The translations under genes and the position numbers were made by a program. This document shows, in pieces, positions 1-6,527 of a stretch of 19,722 bases of DNA; positions within the stretch are counted from its first letter, which is position 1, and each line of letters opens with the position of its first letter. This DNA comes from an uncultured Pseudomonadota bacterium (GTDB lineage Bacteria; Desulfobacterota_B; Binatia; UBA9968), in NCBI GenBank assembly GCA_946478635.1, contig CAMLCX010000025.1, forward strand, positions 1 through 19,722. Direction: 5' to 3'. The notes below the pieces were generated by a model that made no database searches, was not told where the DNA came from, and saw only the letters and a program-made list of their open reading frames with translations.

Positions 1-40
1 CTCGGCACCGTACCGGCGCCGGATCAACCTGAGGAGAAAT

Positions 41-346
41 TCAGTTTTGGCCTGAAACTCTAGCGGCGACTTCGCGTCGAATGAATCCGGGCGGGCGACC
101 GTGCTTGGAATGAATTTCTAACCAGCCGTCGCGATTGTTGACGACATTGACATTGACGCCGGGCTCAATCTCTCCGATGGAGCGAGAAAGTTCGTTGGGC
201 GCGGCGTAGACTCGACTTGAGCGAACAACTTGATAAGTCCCCAATGACGCTCGGTCCAGTTTTGACGTTCGATTATCGCCTAATGCTGGTCCTGTGCTCT
301 CTCCAATGGCTTGTTTGACCGGCGGCGTGTCGATGCGAGCCGGCAT
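41..346 (-). pseudogene. SH3b-domain ORF, probable 3' part of a frameshifted gene
   Basis: A 101-residue reading frame whose residues ~37-95 form a bacterial SH3 (SH3b) domain, with the motif GWLEIHSKHGRPPGF. The same subfamily pattern occurs in the lipoprotein at 5334-5900. There is no signal peptide, although SH3b domains usually work outside the cytoplasm on peptidoglycan or as protein-binding modules. The ATG lies 17 nt after the stop of the coiled-coil gene upstream and has no convincing Shine-Dalgarno sequence. This frame stays open upstream of its ATG to about position 490, reading ...KTQQLALEDPPAPM before the annotated methionine. It is therefore probably the C-terminal, periplasmic part of the preceding gene, separated by a -1 frameshift. 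Alternatively it could be a separate, reinitiated cistron. The SH3b call is firm; the fusion is inferred. Confidence 0.7.
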
Positions 347-363
347 CGGTGCCGGCGGGTCTT

Positions 364-1668
364 CTAGCGCGAGTTGCTGTGTTTTGCGCCCATCACAGGC
401 GCGGGAGGTTCCGCCTGCGAAACACCCGCTATTGTGTTTGCAGTGGCTGTTGGGCCTGATGATTGCCCGGAGTCGGCAATAAAGACCTTAAAACCGAAAG
501 CGCCTGCCGCGGCCAATAACAAAAGAACTCCTAGAAGCCCGAAGCGGCGTCCGCCCGTTTGTGTGGCCGCGGGATTCCCCGTCGGTTGCAGATCAAGGTC
601 TTGTGTCGTGCGCATTTCGAGCGCCGTATCGCTGCTCCGCAAGTTTGAGAAATGCCCCGTGGAAATCGGCCGTGTCGCTGATTCTGGGGAGGCATTCGAC
701 TCGGGGCTTCCTTCCGCATCGGCATGAACTGGATTATTCGGCCGCTGGGTTCCGTCAGTTGCCGTAGCGATCAGGCGAGCGAACGATACGAGTTCTTCCT
801 GAAGTTGGCGCTGGCGATCCGCCAGCGCGGCTTGCTTCGAGAGCAGTTCATCGCAGGGGGCTTGCAGCGCGGCGAGCTGCCGGCGATTCTCTTCGGCCGC
901 AGCGATGCGAGCCTGCCAGCGCGGAATTTCCTCTTCATGACGGCGGATTTCCTGACGGAGTGAGTTATGGATGCCTTCGGCTTCCACCAAACGATCGCGG
1001 AGGGTCTGCAACTCAATTAGTTTCTCCGCATTGATCGTGCTCTGTCTTTCGAGATCCGTGATGCGCTGCTGCTGAGTTTCTCGCTCCTCGCGGTGCCTGG
1101 CCTCGATCGTGTTCAAGTCGGGGAGGTTTTGCCGGGCCCTTTCAAGTTCGTCAAGCTTGGCATCCCTTTCGTTGATTGCGCGTTTAAGGCCATCGATCTC
1201 GGCTTGCATCCGAGCATTTCCTTGTTCAGGGTTCTGCGAAAGCGCGCTCTGGAGTTGTGTTTCGCTGGCGGTGAGACGGCTGCGTAGCTCATTCACTTCC
1301 CGGCTGAGCCGGTCATGGCCCGCGCGCAATTCCTGCTTCTCGATTTCGCTGCTCGCATCCATGCGCTGTGAGGCTTGCAGGTCATTCACGGCGTCTCGGC
1401 TTTGCTCCAGGTCGGCCGATAACGCGGCCAGCTGATTTTTAAGATCGCGGTTTTGCGCCCGCAAGTCGGCGATTTCCGCATGTTGGGCTTCAGGTTGGAT
1501 GGGCTGCGTCGGAGCACCGTCTTGAGGTGTATTCGCAAACTTGTCTATCAATATTTCGATCTCGCGTCTTTTTGCTTTTAGCTCTCGCTCCGACGCGACG
1601 AGAAACATCCCGAGCAGCGCAACGGCTAACCCGGCACCCATTAAGATCATGACAAACGTGCTATCCAT
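364..1668 (-). CDS. Membrane-anchored coiled-coil protein (434 aa), likely truncated by frameshift
   Basis: Residues ~5-25 form a transmembrane segment followed by a basic stretch (ERELKAKRRE), which places what follows in the cytoplasm. Residues ~30-300 are a long Glu/Gln/Arg/Leu-rich coiled coil with almost no glycine or aromatic residues. Residues ~376-396, just after GGRR, form a second transmembrane segment exiting to the periplasm. The ORF then ends after a short Pro/Ala/Ser-rich tail. The start is supported by TAGGAGA about 6 nt upstream. The topology predicts a periplasmic C-terminal domain, which is missing here but present as the SH3b ORF 17 nt downstream in the -1 frame. Coiled coil plus TM plus SH3b would suit a structural or envelope-linking protein. 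I do not recognise a named family; the function is unknown. Confidence 0.8.
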   Translation of the reverse strand: MDSTFVMILMGAGLAVALLGMFLVASERELKAKRREIEILIDKFANTPQDGAPTQPIQPEAQHAEIADLRAQNRDLKNQLAALSADLEQSRDAVNDLQASQRMDASSEIEKQELRAGHDRLSREVNELRSRLTASETQLQSALSQNPEQGNARMQAEIDGLKRAINERDAKLDELERARQNLPDLNTIEARHREERETQQQRITDLERQSTINAEKLIELQTLRDRLVEAEGIHNSLRQEIRRHEEEIPRWQARIAAAEENRRQLAALQAPCDELLSKQAALADRQRQLQEELVSFARLIATATDGTQRPNNPVHADAEGSPESNASPESATRPISTGHFSNLRSSDTALEMRTTQDLDLQPTGNPAATQTGGRRFGLLGVLLLLAAAGAFGFKVFIADSGQSSGPTATANTIAGVSQAEPPAPVMGAKHSNSR

Positions 1669-1709
1669 AGTCGTCTCCTAAGTTACCAAAAGCAATTGTT
1701 GGTCAACGA

Positions 1710-1725
1710 CGCCAAATATATGCCA
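1710..1725 (-). promoter_or_regulatory. Possible sigma-54 promoter for the coiled-coil gene
   Basis: On the minus strand the sequence TGGCATATATTTGGCG keeps GG-N10-GC at the -24/-12 spacing and matches most of the sigma-54 consensus (TGGYACR-N4-TTGCW), with mismatches at C6, T13 and W16. The predicted start of transcription, near 1699, gives a leader of about 30 nt before the ATG at 1668. It is weaker than the sigma-54 site at 4341-4356, so this is only a candidate. Confidence 0.3.
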
Positions 1726-1944
1726 ACTGCCTAAGGGACGTCCAGATTATTCTAAGCTGTTGAAATTACGATAGCTTTTGGTCGGCAAACCGTCCTGCGT
1801 GCGCTTTCGACGGACGAATGCCGTCGAACAAAATGGTGAAACTCAGCAAAAATTGTGAGTAGTGATCATAAATGATTTTTCACTCGGTGCATGAACACTC
1901 GATCGCGTGTTTTGCTGGCCATGAAACGCCGCGTGGGGTATTCA

Positions 1945-1964
1945 AAAGTAACTTAGATTACTTT
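1945..1964. promoter_or_regulatory. Operator-like palindrome AAAGTAA-N6-TTACTTT
   Basis: A perfect 7-bp inverted repeat with a 6-bp centre (CTTAGA) ends 17 bp before the TTG start of the MFS gene. Its size and spacing resemble operators of TetR- or MarR-type repressors, which often control drug exporters. No such regulator gene lies in the window, so the binding protein is unknown. A six-codon ATG frame at 1965-1985 overlaps the TTG start but is probably chance. Confidence 0.35.
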
Positions 1965-1981
1965 ATGGGAAATAAACTCCA

Positions 1982-3376
1982 TTGAGCATCCACTCCCAAC
2001 ATTTCTCAGAGCGTGAAGAGCGCGCCATTCTCACGGTTACTTGTCTGGCGGCGTTTCTCTTTTTTAACAGCTTCGGCAGCATCGGTGTCGCGCTGCCGGC
2101 GATTCAAAGGCAGTTCGGCAACAGCTTGTCCGAAATTCAATGGATCGTATTGATGGGAGTTGTAACAATATCGAGTCTTTCGTTTTGCTTTGGGCGTGCG
2201 GGTGGCATCCTTGGCCAAAGGCGGCTCTATAAGATCGGGGTGGCTCTGTACGCGACGGGTGCCGGGCTGGGCGGGATCTCGAGCTCATTTATCCAGTTGC
2301 TCGGAGCGCGCGCGGTTATGGCCGTCGGGCTTGCGATGGCGTTGCCCATGTCTACGGCTATTCTTGCCGCCAGTTTTGATCCTCAGCGCCGTGGACGCGT
2401 GCTCGGACTTTTCGCATCGGCAATCGCAATCGGGCGCATGACGGGTCCGGCCGTGGGTGGTCTATTGCTCGAGTTTGGCGGCTGGACAGCGATTTTTTGG
2501 ATGAATTGTATCGTCGGTCTGGGTGTCACCGCGGCGGTTGTGCAGATCTTTCGCGGCCCCGGCGAGCAGCGGCCGGAACCCTTCGATATCTGGGGCGCTC
2601 TGGCGTTGTTGGTCGGCTATCCCGCACTCTTGGTCGCGCTCACGTTTGGATCATATCTCGGCTGGGCGGGGGCCATTGCTTGGTTTCTCATTGCGGCTTT
2701 GGGTCTCGTGAGTTTTTTTTGGATCGAACTCCATACCGCAAGACCGCTCGTCGATCTTAAGATGTTTACGCGCCCGCTGTTAGTCACGGCCCTAGCCGCG
2801 GTGATTCTCAGTAACGCGATTTACAATCCCATCACAATCTCCGCGCCGCTCTATCTTCAAAACGTGCTTGGCGCGAGCGGGATGACGTCCGGTTTTCTCC
2901 TAGCTGTTCTGCCATTGACCACCGCCATCGCATCGCCGCTTGGGGGGCGGTTGGCGGACCACATCGAGGCTTCGACTATTGCGAACGTCGGATTGGTGTT
3001 GATTGTCGGCGGTATTGCCGCGTACTCAAGATTGGCAGTCGACACGGAGATCACCACGGTCGCCGCAGTTTTGGCGCTGATTGGCGCGGGCATCGGTCTT
3101 TTAACTCCGGCCAACCAGAAGATCGCCTTCGCGGCGGTAGATCAAGGAGATTACGGTGTGCTCGCGGCGATGCGCAGTTCGTTCGGTACCGCGGCCGGCA
3201 CGATCGGCACGACTCTTACCGTCGCGCTCATGGAGATAGAAGGAGGACGCGAGCTTTGGGCGGCAGCGGCTGTTTACGCTGAAGCGCAAAGATTTGCGTT
3301 TACGTGGCTCAGTCTTATAGGAGCGGTCGGCGTGGCGGTCAGCCTAGGGTTTGTCCCTGCGCGCACGTCAAAGTGA
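1982..3376 (+). CDS. MFS transporter, DHA2 (EmrB/QacA-like) drug:H+ antiporter type
   Basis: A 464-residue, very hydrophobic protein with the length and roughly 14 membrane segments of the DHA2 subfamily, which exports hydrophobic compounds in exchange for protons across the inner membrane. The antiporter signature, motif C, is clear at residues 151-160 (GRMTGPAVGG). The motif A loop at 71-82 reads GRAGGILGQRRL and lacks the usual aspartate (GxLaDrxGrr), a notable change in a conserved gating loop. The start is TTG at 1982, preceded by ATGGGAA about 10 nt upstream; no later ATG or GTG fits before TM1. The gene stands alone, with no membrane-fusion or outer-membrane partner nearby. Substrate cannot be told from sequence. 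The family call is firm. Confidence 0.9.
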   Translation: MSIHSQHFSEREERAILTVTCLAAFLFFNSFGSIGVALPAIQRQFGNSLSEIQWIVLMGVVTISSLSFCFGRAGGILGQRRLYKIGVALYATGAGLGGISSSFIQLLGARAVMAVGLAMALPMSTAILAASFDPQRRGRVLGLFASAIAIGRMTGPAVGGLLLEFGGWTAIFWMNCIVGLGVTAAVVQIFRGPGEQRPEPFDIWGALALLVGYPALLVALTFGSYLGWAGAIAWFLIAALGLVSFFWIELHTARPLVDLKMFTRPLLVTALAAVILSNAIYNPITISAPLYLQNVLGASGMTSGFLLAVLPLTTAIASPLGGRLADHIEASTIANVGLVLIVGGIAAYSRLAVDTEITTVAAVLALIGAGIGLLTPANQKIAFAAVDQGDYGVLAAMRSSFGTAAGTIGTTLTVALMEIEGGRELWAAAAVYAEAQRFAFTWLSLIGAVGVAVSLGFVPARTSK

Positions 3377-3475
3377 GGTGATGTTTTTGTGATGCCGTCA
3401 TAGGCGTCGCTATTGCGGGAAGGGTTTAACTGTGGCGGGCCCCTTCAAAAATGACATTGGTAGAGTCTTCGTTAT

Positions 3476-4309
3476 TTACGCGGATCGCTGGCTGCCGAAT
3501 TTTCTCGACGCCCATGCGCCGCACAAGCCGACCACGAGCATCAACAACGAAGAAGGTTCCGGCACCGCCGCGGCGGCGGCTTGTATAATTTCGTTTTCGT
3601 CTCCTGTCGGCGGGTTATCCAAAACGCTAGGAAGCAGATTGGTCTCACCGGGGTTGTTGTTTTCATTTTGGCCGCCGGCGTTCTGATTATTGTTGCCCTC
3701 GCTCTGCTCGCTGGAATTCTCACCTTCTTCGATTTCTTCTTCTGTGGGCAGGGGAATGTTAATGACAAGATTGTCGATGGCGAAGGATTTCTTTTTCAAA
3801 CCAATGAATTCTAATTTATGAATCGGGGTGTCAAAGAAATATGAATTTTGATGTCCGGAAGCTCCCGATTTTTTCTGAGCCTTCGATAGGGTCTGCTGAT
3901 TAATGACAACGCCGTCAGCCAAGATGGCAAAGCTCTTGCCGCCCTTTCCGAGCAGCCAGTCAACGCTGAATGAATGAATCGTGTTGCCGCCGAAGTCGAA
4001 TGATATTCCAGAACCCTTTCCCTTGCCGGCCTTGAGATAACCGTTGCTGATGCCGAGCGTCGCCGAGGGACTTTGTAGCAGACTCGTCACCGCACTACCG
4101 GCCCTTCTTCCGAACGCGGCGTTCGGGCTTACCGAAAGATCGGATCCAAATAGGCTCTCCATGTAGAGTTCGATGTCCGGGGCGGCAGGCCCTTTTTTTG
4201 ATTGGCTATGTATTTCGTCGAAATCAAATGAAACCATGCCGGCGAAAACCGGGCGGCCGACAAGGAGTGCGAGCAATATCACTGGGACAGATTTAAAAGT
4301 ATTTAGCAT
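3476..4309 (-). CDS. PEP-CTERM sorting-domain protein (exosortase substrate)
   Basis: A secreted 277-residue protein. Residues 1-24 are a signal peptide (MLNTFKSVPVILLALLVGRP then VFA). Residues ~25-187 are a beta-rich domain with FDFGGNTIHSFSVDW and FAIDNLVINIP, like jelly-roll modules of other PEP-CTERM proteins. Residues ~188-245 are a Glu/Asn/Gly/Pro-rich linker. The C-terminus carries VPEPSS (249-254), a hydrophobic helix and Arg269-Lys270, the standard exosortase sorting signal. Such proteins are cleaved by exosortase and released to, or anchored in, the extracellular polymer matrix. A frame extends 67 codons further upstream, but the start at 4309 is preferred because it begins the signal peptide and has GAGG 7 nt upstream. 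A sigma-54 promoter lies just ahead. The exosortase must be encoded elsewhere. Confidence 0.92.
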   Translation of the reverse strand: MLNTFKSVPVILLALLVGRPVFAGMVSFDFDEIHSQSKKGPAAPDIELYMESLFGSDLSVSPNAAFGRRAGSAVTSLLQSPSATLGISNGYLKAGKGKGSGISFDFGGNTIHSFSVDWLLGKGGKSFAILADGVVINQQTLSKAQKKSGASGHQNSYFFDTPIHKLEFIGLKKKSFAIDNLVINIPLPTEEEIEEGENSSEQSEGNNNQNAGGQNENNNPGETNLLPSVLDNPPTGDENEIIQAAAAAVPEPSSLLMLVVGLCGAWASRKFGSQRSA

Positions 4310-4340
4310 GCGAACCTCGTTTTCGATCGGAGTTATGTGA

Positions 4341-4356
4341 CGCAACGTCTGTACCA
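4341..4356 (-). promoter_or_regulatory. Sigma-54 (RpoN) -24/-12 promoter of the PEP-CTERM gene
   Basis: Read on the minus strand, positions 4356-4341 are TGGTACAGACGTTGCG. This matches TGGYACR-N4-TTGCW at every defined position except the last, including the essential GG and GC. The inferred transcript starts near 4330 and gives a leader of about 21 nt that contains the ribosome-binding site (ACGAGG) for the ATG at 4309. Sigma-54 control of PEP-CTERM genes through the PrsK/PrsR two-component pair is known from other bacteria, so the site fits the gene it precedes. Confidence 0.75.
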
Positions 4357-4540
4357 TTCCCGATTGCACGACGTGTTGATTAGCGACAAATTTCCTGTAC
4401 GTTTCCGTCACTTTGAAGCAGCTGGAAAATATGTGTTTACAAGAATACTGTTCAGAACGTTTACAGCGCCACTTTGGTAAATTCTCCTTGCCCGCCCTCG
4501 CGTCGAGCATGAGTTCGCTGCGCGCGCGTGGCGAATACGC

Positions 4541-4570
4541 CTGATCGACAGCAGTTGCGCTGTCGATTAG
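4541..4570. repeat. Inverted repeat, 12-bp stem with 6-nt loop
   Basis: ATCGACAGC (4544-4552) pairs perfectly with GCTGTCGAT (4559-4567) around the loop AGTTGC, and the stem extends to 12 bp with one G-T wobble. No T-run follows on either strand, so it is not a typical terminator. It lies about 200 bp upstream of the sigma-54 promoter, a distance at which enhancer-binding proteins can act, so an activator site is one possibility. A relic terminator or chance structure are others. Confidence 0.6.
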
Positions 4571-4907
4571 CGATTATCGAGCTGTCGGACATGGCAATGC
4601 CTTGTCACTGGTTGCAATAAATTTCTCTCCGAAAAAACCATTCTCCTCGCGCTTATTTGGGAACGGGCACAAAGAATCCGCTGGTGGAATTTTGGGCGGG
4701 AAATCGGGCGATAGCGGGATGGTGTCTAAATCGGGGTTGGCGCTGCAGAGTGAACTGCGGCGCATTGGGTAACATTGAGGGAAAATTCATTCGTGAGCAA
4801 AAAACTGGGGAAAAGGATCTGTGCATGGTAAAGAAAGCGAACGTCCTGGGCTCCATGTGAACGAGCACGCGGCGATGCACCGAGACAATGAAGGGAAGGG
4901 CGCGTTT

Positions 4908-5268
4908 ATGGTTGTCGACTTTCAGCGTCATTACATTCCAGTCGAATTGGCGAAAAAGCGCGGCTTGTACTCGGAAACCGGCAAGACCCTGCTTTAAAGA
5001 AGGCGCACTACCGGCAACGACGATGCATCAACGGCTTTACGATCTTGATTTGTAACTGCGCGACATGGACGAAGCGGGCATCGATCAAGGCATGCGTCCC
5101 GAACAATTGGTGTTCGCAAGGGACTACCCGAAAGATTTTACCGGAGTGAATACCGACAGGGAAAAGGGAATGCTGGAGCTAAAAAAATATGTCGAAACCG
5201 TGCGCGAGTTAGAGCTCGATCACGAAAGCAAGGAACGAATTCTCGGCGGCACCGCCGCCACGCGCTAA
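4908..5268 (+). pseudogene. Amidohydrolase (amidohydrolase 2 family) pseudogene
   Basis: The remnant starts with a good ribosome-binding site and MVVDFQRHYIPVELAKKRGL, the usual N-terminus of metal-dependent amidohydrolases of the amidohydrolase 2/ACMSD-like group (normally ~300-350 aa). The frame stops at TAA 4995-4997. Sequence continuing the same protein resumes in another frame from 4993 (FKEGALPATTMHQRLYDLDL), meets a second TAA at 5053-5055, and goes on as LRDMDEAGID. Near 5090 it jumps directly to the C-terminal end of the family (QLVFARDYPKDFTGVNTD through ILGGTAA). Roughly 200 codons of the barrel are therefore missing. A frameshift, a nonsense codon and an internal deletion together show that it is dead. 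The 67-residue frame at 5065-5268 is just its tail. Confidence 0.85.
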
Positions 5269-5333
5269 AGCTCTAACGGGGCAACGCCATCGCTTTTTGA
5301 AAAAATGAAGCTGGCGCTAAATCGAGGACGGCA

Positions 5334-5900
5334 TCACTTCCCTGCGGCGGGCTTTGTCAAACTCGCCTCAACGTACCCTGGCTTATTGCCGCGCTTCGAT
5401 TCAACTTTAAGCCAGCCCTTGTCTTCTTCGACAACATTGAGCTTTGTTCCCTTGGAAATACTAGCCACAACCGGATAGTGCAGCCCGGGGCCGCTTCTGA
5501 CCTGTGTATCCGCGAGCGCTTCGTAGCGGCCTTCTACAGCAGGTGGGGCGGTGTCTTTTGTGATTTCGCCCGTCCATGGTGTGACCGACGCCATTTCAAT
5601 ATAACCGGGCGCGTTACCTTTCTTGGAAACGATCAGCACCCATTCCCCGTCTCTGCCAACCACGTTTACCTTGGCGTCCAGGCCGATCTCGGCTATAGGA
5701 CGGAATTGCGTTCCGGGTCCGCTCCGAACCTTGGTAGCCGCGGTTGTCACGTAAGCTTTAGTTTGTTCATTGAGATCAGGGAGATCTTTGAGCTCGGATT
5801 TTGTCGCGCCGTCTTTGTTTCCGTCCTTACACGCAAAAACGGTCAGCGAAATCAGAAGAACCAAGATCCAACTAGTGGTTTTAGCGCGATATAAATTCAT
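5334..5900 (-). CDS. Double-SH3b domain lipoprotein
   Basis: A 188-residue exported protein. Residues 1-23 are a signal sequence (two Arg/Lys, then WILVLLISLTVFA) ending at Cys24, a near-lipobox (VFAC, with an unusual Phe at -2), so the mature protein is probably lipid-anchored. Two SH3b repeats follow at ~50-107 and ~126-182, each with the pattern T-x-VRSGPG and a W-L/V-x-x-SK-x-G-N-x-PGY ending. SH3b pairs usually bind peptidoglycan or act as periplasmic binding modules. A frame extends 17 codons upstream, but the start at 5900 gives the signal peptide and has GGAGA about 7 nt before it. A perfect -10 box lies at 5931-5936. The gene appears monocistronic. The SH3b call is firm; the role is not known. 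Confidence 0.88.
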   Translation of the reverse strand: MNLYRAKTTSWILVLLISLTVFACKDGNKDGATKSELKDLPDLNEQTKAYVTTAATKVRSGPGTQFRPIAEIGLDAKVNVVGRDGEWVLIVSKKGNAPGYIEMASVTPWTGEITKDTAPPAVEGRYEALADTQVRSGPGLHYPVVASISKGTKLNVVEEDKGWLKVESKRGNKPGYVEASLTKPAAGK

Positions 5901-5930
5901 ATGCGTCTCCAAGTTTTCTGCTTTTGGCCT

Positions 5931-5936
5931 ATTATA
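5931..5936 (-). promoter_or_regulatory. Predicted -10 box of the SH3b lipoprotein gene
   Basis: On the minus strand this is a perfect TATAAT, preceded by TG-rich spacer sequence and a weak -35 (TTCGAA, spacing 17). Transcription would start near 5924, about 24 nt before the ATG at 5900. This also marks the lipoprotein gene as a transcription unit separate from the trp operon that ends at 6098. Confidence 0.5.
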
Positions 5937-6097
5937 ACACGCGTTTAGCAACGTTCGAATGGTATTTAGGAAACCCGCGGTTCAATGAACATGACAACCG
6001 CTTGCGCGCAAACCGTGTATCCGTCTTCCCGGACGGGAAGTTGCAGGAGGCTTCCTCCGGATTTACGACCCTGAACGGCTATTTCGTCTTGCCTGGT

Positions 6098-6517
6098 CTA
6101 GTGAATTTCTTTCCAGACTTTTGCGAGACTTTCGCCGTGAACGCTCAAATCCCACTCGCAGAAATAACCGAAGGGCGTAACAAAAACTTGGTAGCCGGTT
6201 TCACGCAGACGCCCTGCAACGGCATTGAGTAACAATTCGGCCGATGGAGGCGGCGCCGTCTCCCCGCCGAGGTGGGTAAAGGAGTGCAGTACGATATTCT
6301 TCAACGCGCGTTTGTTGGCGAGCCACTTGAGGTGCTTGATGGACTGCCGTAGCACCGAAGGAGATCGGTTGCTCGCCGCATCCGAGACTTCCGCATGAAC
6401 AAAAACCACCAGCGTTTCTTCCACTTCCCGCTCGACCTCTTGGTCAGGAACTTCGGCGAGGGATTTCGAATGCGTCTTCCAACGAAACTTTTTGGCTTGA
6501 AAACAGAGGAGCTTCAT
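6098..6517 (-). CDS. Stand-alone threonyl-tRNA synthetase editing domain (archaeal type)
   Basis: This 139-residue protein matches the N-terminal editing domain of archaeal threonyl-tRNA synthetases (tRNA-Thr_ED, a D-aminoacyl-tRNA-deacylase-like fold). It shows MKLL at the start, a central ETLVVFVHAE strand, VLHSFTHLGGETAPP (residues 76-90), and VTPFGYFCEWDLSVHGESLA (113-132). In archaea the domain hydrolyses Ser-tRNA(Thr). No catalytic or anticodon domain is attached, so it would act in trans. His82 aligns with the conserved active-site histidine, but the archaeal FGYYK segment reads FGYFC, so the lysine important in archaeal enzymes appears lost. The start at 6517 lies 10 nt after the trpG stop, with a weak ribosome-binding site; it is the last gene of trpE-trpG-this gene. 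Its activity and link to tryptophan are unproven. Confidence 0.85.
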   Translation of the reverse strand: MKLLCFQAKKFRWKTHSKSLAEVPDQEVEREVEETLVVFVHAEVSDAASNRSPSVLRQSIKHLKWLANKRALKNIVLHSFTHLGGETAPPPSAELLLNAVAGRLRETGYQVFVTPFGYFCEWDLSVHGESLAKVWKEIH

Positions 6518-6527
6518 GGCGCGGCAA

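Larger units (their letters stand above)
1669..1981. other. Divergent intergenic region (313 bp)
   Basis: This region separates the leftward coiled-coil gene from the rightward MFS gene. It is AT-rich with no credible coding frame. It holds the weak sigma-54 candidate at 1710-1725, a small inverted repeat ATCAT-AA-ATGAT near 1868-1881 and the operator-like palindrome at 1945-1964. No convincing sigma-70 hexamer pair was found for the MFS gene. Confidence 0.6.
4310..4907. other. Divergent intergenic region (598 bp)
   Basis: This stretch lies between the leftward PEP-CTERM gene and the rightward amidohydrolase remnant. It holds the sigma-54 promoter at 4341-4356, room for upstream activator sites, and the strong inverted repeat at 4541-4570. 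Short frames at 4574-4931 and 4657-4860 show no recognisable protein. AGGGAAGGG at about 4890-4900 is the relic ribosome-binding site of the pseudogene. Confidence 0.6.

Noticed and set aside
1965..1985. Six-codon upstream ORF overlapping the MFS start
   Set aside because: It is too short to distinguish from chance, and its ATG falls within the likely ribosome-binding region.
4657..4860. 67-residue plus-strand frame upstream of the amidohydrolase remnant
   Set aside because: No family resemblance, no good ribosome-binding site, and composition like translated intergenic DNA.
5065..5268. Separate small gene of 67 residues
   Set aside because: Its sequence is the C-terminus of an amidohydrolase, and the matching N-terminus lies just upstream in a broken frame, so it is part of a pseudogene.
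5924..6232. 102-residue plus-strand frame between the SH3b lipoprotein and the trp operon
   Set aside because: It overlaps the editing-domain gene on the other strand and the lipoprotein promoter, with no recognisable protein features.
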